64,000 nucleotides of DNA from Loripinus fragilis (lineage: Eukaryota; Mollusca; Bivalvia; Lucinida; Lucinidae): assembly GCA_964019695.1 (NCBI GenBank), contig OZ026524.1, positions 20,775,509 to 20,839,508 of the forward strand, given 5' to 3'. Numbering within the stretch: the stretch's first letter is position 1; the number at the start of each line of letters is the position of its first letter. The position numbers and the translations under genes were made by a program. The notes below the pieces were generated by a model. The model was not told the origin of the DNA and did not search any database. It was given only the letters and a program-made list of their open reading frames with translations. This document shows positions 43,848 through 53,916 of the stretch, in pieces.

Positions 43848-44990
43848 CACTGTGGCGTATCGATACGCAAAAGAAGATAGTTCTTTCAGTCGAGTTTTGT
43901 TTAAAGCAATAAACAACCACATAATTTATACTTGTTTAAGCTCCGATTACAATTACTAACATATAAAATATTGTTTTTCATTGCAGATTTCTTTTGAAAT
44001 GTGTCGGTTTTATGACGAAGTAGTTACGGTTTTTATGACGATTTAAAAATAGTGTTCATGTTTTATGACGAAAGCTTTTTTTCGTTTTTACACGCTTCCT
44101 AAATATTTTTAGACTCTAAGATCTCTCAATGCTCCAGCTGAACAGCTGAAGAGTATTTTCTTGTTACATGTACTCCGTACGATTTATCTGTGGCCCATGC
44201 TCATATCAAGTGAAGTTTTGTACATGAATGACTTACATGTGTAGGACTTGCTCATTGCACCGGTATAAATGTGACCATGAAAGTGTGCCCTACTGAAGAA
44301 GGTTCGGAACATGATTGAAATTTGTCGCCTTTTTCACGAAAACACCCTCTGTAAAGACCCGGTGACTTACTGCTTTTGAGTGTATTATGACGCTGGATTG
44401 CACAGGTGTATTCTGAAATATTGTGCTTTGAGCTATGCTCCCTCAAACTGAAGTCGCACGTATGCTTACCTTGTTCGCATGAAAGTCCAGGTTTGGCCTG
44501 TTGTGAATACCCTGAGATCACGGTAACAGCGAGACTGTGTTTTGGCTGCTATGAAGACCCCGACGTCCCCGCAACTGGAGAGTCTGGTTGAGCAATGTGC
44601 TCACTAGGTTCTTCTCATTCTCGCACATTGAAACGTTCGTTGAATGTCTGTTTCATCGAAAATACTGGACGACTCAACGAAACTGATCTCGTCTGAAAAC
44701 TGTCATAAAACAGTATCAATATATGGAAATCGTCATGAAAACCGGTACATGGACTGAAAAATTTATTCCTTCTAAATCGCGTGAATTAGCAGAAGGAAAA
44801 TTGAGAGAACACCTCTAGTGTCCTTTTTATCATTTTTACAAAGGTGCTGTGTTATAAGCACCTAGATAAAGCATAAAAACTGTTTTCTCCCGCTTAAAAT
44901 TCACAGAAAAATTCACAGAATGTCGGCAACTAAACCGTCTTTTTTTTCGTCATAAAACCATTTCCGTTGTGTCTTCGATACGCCACAGTG
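43848..44990. mobile_element. Non-autonomous DNA transposon, 1143 bp
   Basis: Perfect 16 bp TIRs CACTGTGGCGTATCGA (43848-43863, and reversed at 44975-44990) are flanked by CTTAA on both sides (43843-43847 and 44991-44995). The duplication could also be read as TTAA plus one extra terminal base, as in piggyBac elements. Subterminal TTTTATGACGA units at the left (three near 44010-44075) and inverted relatives at the right (near 44703, 44733 and 44948) look like transposase-binding repeats. No transposase is encoded. Confidence 0.8.
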
Positions 44991-45180
44991 CTTAAAAGGG
45001 TTAATAATTAATGCTCCTAATACTAAACTACTAAGACAGAATATAAAGTAGTTGCAGTCTAGACCCTGTCCAGACCTCTGCTTTTGCAGCAGTGGATTAA
45101 GTTGCTCAACTGGTAGGCTGTTTCAAAAAATTTAAAGTTATACACTATTGTATTCAGAATTTTAAAAAAATGTTTCATAC

Positions 45181-45305
45181 CTATTGCTGTTGTAATGGAG
45201 TCGCATCATTTTGTCGGCAGATTTAGGAGTTTTGGAGCTGGTGTAAGAATCTGCTGGCAAAGGATCAGGTAGTTCTTCTGTTGGACCAGATTGGCTGACA
45301 AATTG
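45181..45305 (-). CDS. Candidate internal exon of host gene X
   Basis: The minus-strand segment ends at a donor AATAG|GTATGA and has two usable acceptors: TTTTGATTTAG (exon start 45305, phase 0) or TTTGTCAG (start 45294, needing two bases). The frame reads FVSQSGPTEELPDPLPADSY, then TSSKTPKSADKMMRLHYNSN. The second acceptor is phase-compatible with both upstream candidates, 47746-47822 and 50564-50696. Two bases remain at the end, fitting 42955-43024. The Pro/Ser/acidic character suggests a disordered region. Confidence 0.5.
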
Positions 45306-45339
45306 CTAAATCAAAAGAGAAGATACATTCCTTTATAAA

Positions 45340-45470
45340 CGTATAAAAGTATGTAAGGAGGCAAAGATCAGAAATCGATACAATCCAGTACCACACCTGA
45401 TCTGAACCATCAAGGCTGCAATGAACAGACAAGAAAGCACGGCAGACAATGAAAAGAAAAAAAAGCATGA
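45340..45470 (-). repeat. Family A 3' end
   Basis: GGCAAAGATCAGAAATCGAT, CAGTACCACACCTGATCTG and GGCTGCAATGAACAGAC match the family terminus in minus orientation. The tail side reads GTATGTAAGGA. Confidence 0.6.
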
Positions 45471-46034
45471 TAAATCACTTCCAAAAGTATATAATATGTA
45501 CATTTATTAATGAAATTTTAGAGTGGACAGTAGGTTTGAAAATTTTGGGATGATAGGGTAAAAATATAACTAAACAGGGAAATGATCCCCGATTATTTTT
45601 GAATGGCAATTATTCATGACTATGTAGTGAATCTGCAAAACGTAGAAAAGACCTAAAACAAAATTATTTTCTGGAATTTCAGACTGACCAAGGGGCAGCT
45701 AGCAGAGAATAACAGCTCCCCCCAGCAAATAACATCCATGTCAGGCAATGGGGCATTTGCTTATTTCTAACACTGCTGACCCTTGACCTATTTTTTTTAA
45801 CCCTTTGAAGACCAAAAACCCTAAATTAAATGCCTTATGGGTACTTTTGCAAACAGTGCTGTGAGATCTCGTACGACAAAGCAAAATCAGCCGATGTTGA
45901 CTAAAAAAGCAGGACTCTGAAGAAACTCATATACATGAAGAATGTTGTTACTGTTGATTTTTATCAATCAATGGCTCATAAATCTACAAGGTGGTGGTCA
46001 TAGAACAAAGATAAGAGTGCATAAATAAAAAGTA

Positions 46035-46125
46035 TTATTCTAATTTCGCGTCAAAACATATGTTGTGGGCTCTCAAAAGAGCCGTCTAAATGAGACGGTT
46101 CTTTTGAGTACCGAAAACTTGGTTT
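46035..46125. repeat. Small hairpin repeat
   Basis: AAAACATATGTTGTGGGCTC leads into CTCAAAAGAGCCGTCT (46072-46087) and its reversed partner 46093-46108, a 16-base stem with one G-T position and a five-base loop. Confidence 0.65.
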
Positions 46126-46281
46126 AGGATGATGGGTAAGTAAATAGCAGAGTTCTCACTAGTATTTAGAAAATAGGAGTAGTATGTTGTCTCAATAAAA
46201 GTTTTCTATTGGGACTTTTGAAAAAGTGGGAGTCAGAACTCTGAATACATGTAGTTACAATTTTATGCTCAAGAACTTAAC

Positions 46282-46384
46282 CTAGACAAATTTTTAAATT
46301 CAACGTGTGTTCAGTTCCAAGGCCTAGGTCAACTATTTCAACCCCTCGGTGGATCCCATCAGGCGGAATCAAGTTTGACAGTTT
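46282..46384 (-). CDS. Candidate internal exon of host gene X
   Basis: The acceptor TATGTTGTTTTCAG and donor GTCTAG|GTTAAG bound 103 bases. In phase 0 the frame reads KLSNLIPPDGIHRGVEIVDL, then GLGTEHTLNLKICL plus one base, which fits the terminal exon at 42114-42229. It does not join in frame to the other candidate exons between, so those may belong to alternative transcripts or intermediate exons were missed. No family was recognised. Confidence 0.5.
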
Positions 46385-46501
46385 CTGAAAACAACATACA
46401 AACATCTGTTGCTGTTATGAAGTTTTTTTTTTTCAGTTAATGTATACGTATATACATATGAACCTGTGCACAGCATTCTCGCGCCTCTATAATTCGTTTC
46501 T

Positions 46502-46576
46502 TGTTTACTGTCGTGAGTTGGCTCCCGGTACCGTTAGTTTAACAGGTGACCGGGCCCAGGGCGACGACAGTAAACA
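46502..46576. repeat. Short inverted repeat, GC-rich loop
   Basis: TGTTTACTGTCGT (46502-46514) and its exact reverse complement (46564-46576) surround CCCGGTACC..GGTGACCGGG. The arms continue imperfectly inward. It is probably a small fold-back element. Confidence 0.55.
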
Positions 46577-46624
46577 TGATTCGCACTGTAGATAAGAGAG
46601 CGTAATTAAAACTAGTTTTCCTAT

Positions 46625-46805
46625 TTTTCAACCAAAACATAAATTTTATGTTGTTGGTACTCAAAGAGCTGTTTCAATGAGGTCTTTGAGCGTCCGAAAC
46701 TACGTTTAAGTCTCTACCAAAACATATGCTGTGTATACGTCAAAAGAACCGTCTCAACGAGACGGTTCTTTTTAGCACAAAAATAATGTTAAAACTGATG
46801 GGCAC
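46625..46805. repeat. Two adjacent small hairpin repeats
   Basis: The first copy (about 46630-46710) has a CTCAAAGA..TCTTTGAG stem. The second has a perfect 14-base stem AAAAGAACCGTCTC (46742-46755) with 46759-46772 and an AAC loop. Both are led by a CAAAACATA..TGT block as in the copies at 43.5 and 46.0 kb. Confidence 0.65.
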
Positions 46806-47400
46806 GAGAATATACATGTATACCGTGAATATTACGCTTAACGTTTTTTTCTAAACTAGACCTAGGATTTGACTCAATCAGGCTGCGCATCTACGACATT
46901 AATACGGGTATACGTACATTAAATGAAACCCAATTGAACTGGTAAAGTGTGGAATACAGCACCTTTTTTCTGTTCCTATTCTCAAATAGTTGAGGTCCAC
47001 TTAATTGATCAGTCTGATTAAGAACACTGATGCGTGCTCACTCCAAACAATAATCCTTTAACATCAATTATAATTAACACGGGAGTCAGTTGTTTAATCT
47101 TGTTCTTAAAACTGCCACCTTTCACACACTGGGGCAGGCGAAATAATGACCGTCACCTATGAATGCGTCAGTCACTTTGGCGTGGCATATAAAGGCTAGA
47201 GGAAACTGAACACCTGACCCCGACCAAAAATGCATATTCCGCTTAAAAAAGTGGTCAAGCTAAAACCTTTTAGGGCCCAAAAAGTCGTCTGGCCCGGCCG
47301 TACCGCCAACGATCGCCTTGATCTACCAATTACTTCATCAGATCATTAAAGAGCATTTAAAAAAGAATCTTTGATGCAAAATTTTGTTGTTGTTCCCTTT
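46806..47400. other. Unassigned sequence
   Basis: There is a possible short minus-strand segment between CTCTAG and CATAG|GTGACG near 47145-47200, but its frames close quickly. Nothing was supported. Confidence 0.3.
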
Positions 47401-47415
47401 TACTAACGATGAACT

Positions 47416-47618
47416 GGGAGCGCAGTGGCTCAATGATATAGTGCTTAACTCGAGACCGAGGGTTCGAGCCTCACCGGCGTCACTGTGTTGTGTCCTTGAG
47501 CAAGACAGACACATTAACTAGCTTAGGCTAGTACTGGTTCGACCGAGGAATACCCATCCCTGCATAACTTAAAATTGTTGATGGGACGTAAAGAATCAAA
47601 TCAAACAAGCAAAACTTG
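47416..47618 (+). mobile_element. tRNA-derived SINE, copy 1
   Basis: The head contains an A-box (AGTGGCTCAATGATATAGTG) and a B-box (GGGTTCGAGCCTC) in tRNA spacing. The tail is TTGTTGATGGGACGTAAAG followed by AATCAAATCAAAC. Ten-base target duplications ACGATGAACT lie at 47406-47415 and 47619-47628. It is about 80% identical to copy 2 by eye and would be transcribed by RNA polymerase III if intact. Confidence 0.85.
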
Positions 47619-47745
47619 ACGATGAACTCTACCGGTTGATAAACGAAAGTCTGAAAGACCGTTATCTGGTTACGCAAGTGGGCTAACTGTCTGTTTTATT
47701 TCTTTAATGATATATACTTAAAGGAGGAAGATAACCAAGCCTTAC

Positions 47746-47822
47746 TCATCTTTAACTGCAACTGCAATGGCATAGTATTCAGAAGCAACATAATAATAGT
47801 CAGAATGGTGCTGAGGCATCAT
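47746..47822 (-). CDS. Candidate exon of host gene X, possibly first coding
   Basis: From an ATG at 47822 (with an in-frame TAA four codons upstream) the minus strand reads MMPQHHSDYYYVASEYYAIA, then VAVKD plus two bases, and ends at a strong donor GATGA|GTAAGG. Its two leftover bases fit the downstream acceptor of the exon at 45294. Whether it is a true first exon is uncertain because a further candidate exon lies upstream at 50564-50696. Confidence 0.4.
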
Positions 47823-47829
47823 GGGACCG

Positions 47830-48970
47830 TTCTTTTAAGGACCTTTTGGCCTGCGGCCGCATACTTTTTAAAAAAAACTTAATAACTTTTCAACAGATAG
47901 GCACAACAACTCACTTCCTACCTTGCCTTACTCCCAACAGGAGTCAAAACCTAATAAATTAAAAATAAAGCTCCTATGGCCCAAAACTAGGTACCAGTGG
48001 AATATTTGTTATATCCACATCAACACTTTTTCAATAGTGAAAATACACTGACCCCTAACACAACTTATATGGAAAACGAAAGTTACCGGCACGTCACCAG
48101 TCCCATCACTCACTTTCAGTCAGTCTGTAGATCAATATTACACAATATTCGAAATCAAGAGGCGACCCTTTAATAACCAATTAGCTTTTTGGCAAAATCT
48201 CTCAGAAAACAGGACACTTTTGGTCCTCATTGAAAACTACTGACAACTGCAGCTGATGCAATGTGCACCACAAGCAGGGCTCTATGATATAAAATATTAG
48301 TTTCGTATTTCACTCAAACTTGTAGAAATACCCATCCTACAAGGCTTCTTGGCCGAAATATGCTCGTAAATCAACATTTTAAATTCAAAATATGCTAATT
48401 TGGACCCCTATTCTAGAATATATTAAAATTCGTCCATTCCCAATTTCAAAACTATCCCCTGATGCCTGAGCAGTGTTGTACGTGTTGTTTACAGATCGGC
48501 CTTCATATTGCATGATTCGGGAAAGTCCGGCACAATTCGAGAATGGAACAGAACAGAGCCTCTAATCGTAACTGCAACCAACCTTCGTTGTTTCCGCTGC
48601 ACGGTAACAACTCGTTAGTTGGTTGCTATAAAATTACAGTACTGTACCCCGCACTATGAAGAATCCCTGAATATCATTCAGATAGGTTTCAAACGAAAAA
48701 CTAGTCATTCATACACTGCCTCCTTGTTTTCATGACAAAATATGGTATGTAGTTACCATTCTTTCTGTGTACTGTTATGGAACCGACCAATAAAATTCTA
48801 TTATTTTGGTTCACTCTATAAATAGTTGTCCTGTAATACTTTACAGATAAATGTATGGTCTTGACAATTCCTCATGTCGAGGTCAGTTGTTAATATGCGC
48901 GAAAACGAGTTTATCCTCTAAATAAAAATTGATAAAAAAGCAATGAGAGAGTTAGTGAGGGGCCACATAC
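47830..48970. other. Unassigned sequence
   Basis: It is AT-rich with a few short inverted repeats (for example GTAACAACTCGTTAGTTGGTTGC near 48606). No element ends or exons are supported. Confidence 0.3.
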
Positions 48971-48975
48971 ATGTA

Positions 48976-49010
48976 TCAGGAATCGATACAATCAAGTATC
49001 ACACCCCACT
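48976..49010 (-). repeat. Family A 3' terminal fragment
   Basis: ATCAGGAATCGATACAATCA followed by AGTATCACACCCC is about 35 bp of the family A end in minus orientation, too short to carry other features. Confidence 0.5.
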
Positions 49011-49429
49011 ATGAGTGAATTCATTTCGCTATATAATTAATCATTATGGATATTAGTTTGCATTGTTATCTCCGTGTCTACGAAACAATATGCAACTTGC
49101 GTTTCACATTCCATTTTTAAGAATGATATCTTATTTGTAAATGTGACCAACATAGTTTTTGTTTTGCATGGGTTATTAGGATAGACTAGGAACTAATTGT
49201 ATAGTTGATTTCTAATAAAAGTTTGGTTAAATAAGCAAAATGCACCTTTAGTACAGTCGATTACCATTACAGTGCATACAAATTGGACGGTGAAAGGTTA
49301 TTAGCTGGCTTAAAATATTTTAGCGTTTTTTGTATATGCTATTGAAATAAATGCATTTTGGCACGTACTGTAATCAACATGGCGTTGTTACAATGTATAC
49401 ACTCAAACTTATAGTTAACTAATTAGTGT

Positions 49430-49760
49430 AATGTATATTCTGCAAATTCCATAGCTAAAATAGTAAATATTCTTTTAACAGCTTCCTTACTCTGACTTTC
49501 GATATTTAGTGAATTCAAAACTTGATTTGATCCTGTCGATGACACACCATGGAAAAGTAAGTGAAAATGACCAGGATATGACACAATCGCATAATACAGA
49601 CCAAGCCATGGCATCGCGAGAATGAGTCAACCAACAGCGACATGACATTCAGGACAAAACCCCCACAAATAATGGGAGCAAAAACAAACAATAAATAAAC
49701 AAGACCAGAACCAGCGCCTTAGAAATGTCAACATACGAAGCTACTGAAGGCTTAAATTAA
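49430..49760 (-). repeat. Family B 3' region, diverged
   Basis: Read on the minus strand it gives CTAAGGCGCTGGTTCTGG, then GTTTTTGCTCCCATTA and CTTGGTCTGTATTATGCG, in the order seen in the family B copies at 10.9 and 18.5 kb and at 63.8 kb. Divergence is high. Confidence 0.4.
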
Positions 49761-50180
49761 TTTTACTGGCCAAATCGTCCGCCTAATTCTGCTATTGTAA
49801 ATGTCAGGTAAATGAATCCTTGCATCGCCTCTTTGTGTAAGTAAGTCAATCATTAAATATGCGTGTATCCAGTCCAGAGGTTTAGGAGGAGATAGAAAAC
49901 GAGCGGACATACAGAAGTATGACCAAATTCCCTATTTTTTTAAATATGATATTGAACTACCATGGATAATGTGAGTATTTTTAGGACACACAAAGAGCAG
50001 TATACCGATTAAGCTGGTGCTGGGGACATGAGAATTGTTGCACTTTCAGTTAGTGCTCAGGAACAGACTCAAGAAAGCTGAGTCCGTTTTATTCAAATAG
50101 TGTCGGTTCATTCTATTTCTGAAGGATCTGTTACAGGTCGCAACAGCAACGCATTATGGCGAGCGGGGATTGGCTATTTG

Positions 50181-50243
50181 GAATTCGCGTTGAAAATACA
50201 GTTCGTATAATCTGCGTTTTCAATGCGTTTTCAACGCGAATTC
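50181..50243. repeat. Short inverted repeat with GAATTCGCGTTGAAAA arms
   Basis: GAATTCGCGTTGAAAA (50181-50196) is repeated exactly in reverse at 50228-50243 around a 31-base centre. A related, more diverged arrangement is present at about 37720-37805. Confidence 0.6.
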
Positions 50244-50341
50244 GACAAGCACAAAAACGTGAGCGGCACATGTAGGGTACTGCTTAAGCTGATGCTAGGA
50301 GCATGTGAGTTGTAGCAGTTGCTCTGTCCATTACTTCATAT

Positions 50342-50543
50342 GGGAGCGCAGTGGCTCAGTGATAGAGTGCTTGACCGAGACCGAGAGGCCGCGGGTTCGA
50401 GCCTCACCGGCGTCACTGCGTTGTGGTCCTTGAGCAAGACACATTTATCCTAGCTTAGTACTGGTTCAACCCAGGAAAACCTGTCCCTGTTTAACTGAAA
50501 GATTGTTGATGGGATGTAAAGAATCAAATCAAACAAACAAAAA
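50342..50543 (+). mobile_element. tRNA-derived SINE, copy 2
   Basis: The A-box is TGGCTCAGTGATAGAGTG, the B-box GGGTTCGAGCCTC and the tail TTGTTGATGGGATGTAAAG then AATCAAATCAAACAAAC. Target duplications ATTACTTCATAT (50330-50341) and ATTACTTCACAT (50544-50555) differ at one base. It is inserted in an intron of gene X, its right duplication ending five bases before the donor GT of the exon at 50564-50696 (minus strand sense). Confidence 0.85.
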
Positions 50544-50563
50544 ATTACTTCACATGGACATAC

Positions 50564-50696
50564 TTAATAAAACCGAGTCTACTGTTTTCTATTAATGTAG
50601 GTTCTCTGTATTTCTGAAGGATCCCTTTTCCAAGGTTGTTTAATGTATTTAACAAGGCAAAGCTGCTTTCCTGTAATACGTTCGCTGGTGTGTATA
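50564..50696 (-). CDS. Candidate exon of host gene X
   Basis: The acceptor ATATTTCCTTTATAG and donor ATTAA|GTATGT bound 133 bases. Only one frame is open throughout: YTPANVLQESSFALLNTLNN, then LGKGILQKYREPTLIENSRL, GFI, with two bases left over at each end. The composition is that of a helical globular region. Its leftover bases fit the downstream acceptor of the exon at 45294. No family was recognised. Confidence 0.5.
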
Positions 50697-50699
50697 CTA

Positions 50700-51190
50700 T
50701 AAAGGAAATATAACATTTTGATAGTCAATATAAAAGTACTTCGACTTTACAACATTTGCTTGAAATAACGGTTAACGGTCTGATACTATATCAACTTTAT
50801 AATTTCAGTATCTAGGGAGGTTTTAGTTGTTTCACCATACTATAGAATATACCAGAGTATTAATTTGTGTAACAACGCACATATACGAAGGGAAATAAAT
50901 GATCATTGGTGTAGGGTCAGCATACTGGTTATGTATAAAATCCATTTATCCAATGGACATATAGACAGACATTTAGGCCGTTTGTGCTCTGATCAAAAAC
51001 AAGTGAGTATGACCGGTAACAACACATATCACGGAATAACCTGCGAACCAGTCCCACTCTTCCGCTAATTGCCAATCTAAATTTGTAAATTTACACTGAA
51101 ACCTATATTAGAATGGGAAACACAGCACTCCAGGACACAATGGGAACATACAAAACAATAAACTACTAACGGCAGAATTACCACTTAAGA
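50700..51190. other. Unassigned sequence
   Basis: Nothing was recognised between the gene X exon and the TTAC tail of the LINE on the right. Confidence 0.3.
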
Positions 51191-53513
51191 TTAAGTAAGT
51201 AAGTAAGTAACGACTTTATTTAGTGAGGGTAACCCAATTGACGAATCAATCTTCCTTGGGACCCTCAAACATAAGGAAATACATATATCAACAATAAAGA
51301 ACACCCACACCCTACACACATATACATATGGGCCACGACGTGAGAAAACCTAGCTTCGGGATTTCCGACAAAGTGAGATTCAAACCAACCTGGTCCGCTA
51401 CATATGCCAGCTAGAACATTGAAATTTCACTCATAGCAAGTCTAGGTTTGTTCTTTTCAATAAGCGAATAACAAAGGTGCTGATCAGACTGCACGGAAGC
51501 GCAGGCTGGTCTGCGCCTTAGTTGTTTGCAAACCCCCGAAGACAGGTTTTCTCGCGTCGAGGCCCTATAATAAAAAGATGACCCTCAAGCTACAGTTGCA
51601 AGTAAGGCTATGCAAATTAAACATATTTACCTTTTAACCAGCATGTACAGTTTTGAACAAAGGAATTTAGAGTCATAGAATTTTTTTATATCAAGTGGAA
51701 TGCTATTCCAAACTAATGCACCCGAGTACGATAAACTATTCTTAAACAAGTTAATTTTAGGCTTGGGTATCAGAAAATGTTTATTACTTACTGATCGTAA
51801 ATTTAAAGTAGAGTTACTGTTCGATTCTCTCATTTTGAATAAATCAGTCAGATACTCAGGCGCTATATTATTCGACACTTTATACATTACTTTTGCATTC
51901 TGTAGAAACACACTCTCAGAAAATGACAACATGTTTAGGCGATTCTGTGCTTCTTCTAAATTAGAGTATTCATTTCGTAATATAAGCTTACACGCTCTTC
52001 GTTGCAATTTAGTTATTTTATCTGTATTAGAATATGTAGATGATCCCCAAATAACGGAACAGTAATCAAAATGAGGGCGAATATATGCATTATAAAACAA
52101 AAGTCTGTCTTTAACTGATAGGTATGAAGAAATTTGAGACAAGAGCCATAAATGTGTGGACACCTTCTTAACAATGTACTTATAATGCGAATCCCAAATT
52201 AAATTTTCATCTATATTTGCACCTAAAATTTTATCACCTTTAGTAAGTTTAAGGTCTATATTATTGCACTTCAAGTGGAATGTAGCATCATTTAAATTGC
52301 ATCTTTTCTGTCGACTGGTAATGAACATGACCTTAGTCTTATCAGTATTTATTAACATTCCATTCTCTTTACACCATTGCTGTAGCAGTACTAGAGATCT
52401 TTGAAGATTTTTTTCCAATTCTTGCTTGTCATATTGTATATTATATATTGTAGTATCATCTGCATACAAGTCAGTTGACGCTACAATACTTTGAAGCTTA
52501 AGAGGCAGATCATTAATAAATATTAAAAACAAAAGTGGTCCAAGAATAGACCCTTGTGGAACGCCACAAGTTATGTTTTCAGTATCAGATTTTGAATGCT
52601 TAATGGACACTTTCTGTGTTCGCGTAGATAAGTATGATTTAAACCAAGATAAAGCACTTTTCCCACATTTATATATTTCAAGTTTCTTTAAAAGAACAGC
52701 ATGATCTACAAGGCCAAAAGCTTTTTGGAAATCAATCATTACACAACCAACAAATTTACCTTCATTTATTGCTTTCAGCCAAGAGTCAATCAAAAGGATT
52801 AAAGCTGATTCAGCCGAGTGTCCAGCTCTGAAGCCGCTCTGCTTTTCATGTAGTAATTTATTATCATTAAGATAATTCATGAATTTCAAATGGATCCATT
52901 TTTCCATAATTTTTGAAACAGTGGGCAATATTGAAATTGGTCTGTAGTTATTTACATCTTCTTTTGGTCCAGTTTTGTGAATGGGTATAATATTTGCTGT
53001 TTTCCAATCATTTGGAAAAATACCGAGTGACAAACTTTTATTGATAAGGAATGTAATACTTGGGGATATTATATCATAAGAAAGTTTTAATATCCTTGGA
53101 CCAATGTCATCCAGACCTGTTGATTTCGATATATCTAAATTGAGAATATATTTTCTTACAAATGCTATATTTATTTCTGGAATACTAAAAGAAACATTAT
53201 TATTGACTACTTTTGAATCAACAAACTTTTTTATATATTCAAAATTAGAGTCATGTATTGGCTCTTTAAGTTTTGAAGCCACATTGGCGAAATATTTGTT
53301 GAAAGCATTAGCTATCTCTATATCACTAGATATAAATTCATTATCAACATTTATGCCTAGAATATTTTCTTTGGATTTAGATTTTTTACCGGCTCCTAAT
53401 TCCCTAAATAATTTCCAAATTGAGCTTGGGTTATCCTTACCTTCTTCAAGTTTTGTCTTATACATTGATTGTTTTGCAGATTGGATAGCCGTTGGGGCCA
53501 TTTGGGGCTAAGA
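51191..53513 (-). mobile_element. 5'-truncated CR1/L2-like LINE with TTAC tail
   Basis: The element reads on the minus strand from 53513 to 51191. The RT frame is followed by about 435 bp of 3' untranslated sequence ending AATAAAGTCG then five TTAC units (51191-51210), a microsatellite-type tail as in CR1/L2 elements. The endonuclease domain is missing. At its 5' side it abuts a TA-flanked MITE. Confidence 0.75.
51627..53501 (-). CDS. Reverse transcriptase ORF of a truncated LINE
   Basis: The 624-codon open frame has YRPISILPTVSKIMEKWIH (near 190), QSGFRAGHSAESALI (220), MIDFQKAFGLVDHA (motif A, near 255), CGVPQGSILGPLLFLIFIND (motif B, near 310) and TDLYADDTTIYN (motif C, near 345). A C-terminal region with RRACKLILRN follows. 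The RT core is complete and unbroken, but the conserved second Asp of motif A (usually KAFDLVDH) is Gly. With no endonuclease and no start region it is unlikely to act alone. The listed ATG is internal to the original ORF2. Confidence 0.8.
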   Translation of the reverse strand: MAPTAIQSAKQSMYKTKLEEGKDNPSSIWKLFRELGAGKKSKSKENILGINVDNEFISSDIEIANAFNKYFANVASKLKEPIHDSNFEYIKKFVDSKVVNNNVSFSIPEINIAFVRKYILNLDISKSTGLDDIGPRILKLSYDIISPSITFLINKSLSLGIFPNDWKTANIIPIHKTGPKEDVNNYRPISILPTVSKIMEKWIHLKFMNYLNDNKLLHEKQSGFRAGHSAESALILLIDSWLKAINEGKFVGCVMIDFQKAFGLVDHAVLLKKLEIYKCGKSALSWFKSYLSTRTQKVSIKHSKSDTENITCGVPQGSILGPLLFLIFINDLPLKLQSIVASTDLYADDTTIYNIQYDKQELEKNLQRSLVLLQQWCKENGMLINTDKTKVMFITSRQKRCNLNDATFHLKCNNIDLKLTKGDKILGANIDENLIWDSHYKYIVKKVSTHLWLLSQISSYLSVKDRLLFYNAYIRPHFDYCSVIWGSSTYSNTDKITKLQRRACKLILRNEYSNLEEAQNRLNMLSFSESVFLQNAKVMYKVSNNIAPEYLTDLFKMRESNSNSTLNLRSVSNKHFLIPKPKINLFKNSLSYSGALVWNSIPLDIKKFYDSKFLCSKLYMLVKR

Positions 53514-53916
53514 TACTGTAAACCACTTTAAAATATCCGCAGCATCAAAGTTTGACGATTTTAAAAGACTAACATTTAAGAATAGTTTCATTTTGGCAGT
53601 TTCCAATTTTTATTCCATTTAAAGTGTTTTTTTTTCTATTTTCATAGGCACTACTTTTAAAGGAAAAATGTGTTTCCTTTAAGGAGCATATGTCTTCGTT
53701 CACTAGTGGATTCCCATAAGTTGAAACATACTCGACAGTTCAAAATATGTTTTTGACGATACCAACAGATTAAACACGCGTGTCCATTCTTTACTTTTGT
53801 GTAAGTGATTCAAAAATTCGAAACTGTGTTTTAAGATCCTATACTTTGGCGGTTTCTATTGTTACTGCACATAGCGCCAAATTTAAATATCCGCCAAATA
53901 TAAATGTTTTACAGTA
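53514..53916. mobile_element. MITE with TACTGTAAA termini
   Basis: The left end is TACTGTAAACCACTTT, and the right end, reversed, TACTGTAAAACATTTA. TA borders both sides if counted as the duplication. The interior contains ATATCCGC near the left end and ATATCCGCC near the right, but no coding sequence. It sits exactly at the 5' limit of the truncated LINE. Confidence 0.55.

Noticed and set aside
44252..44591. Small proteins inside the TIR transposon
   Set aside because: Overlapping short frames on both strands without motifs or homologous features; the transposon appears non-coding.
47416..47490. tRNA gene
   Set aside because: A- and B-boxes are present, but the flanks do not form a tRNA acceptor stem, and a long shared tail and target duplications show that it is a SINE. 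The same applies to 50342 and 62487.
53104..53511. Plus-strand 135-codon gene
   Set aside because: It is a shadow on the strand opposite the RT frame. The minus strand shows all the RT motifs.
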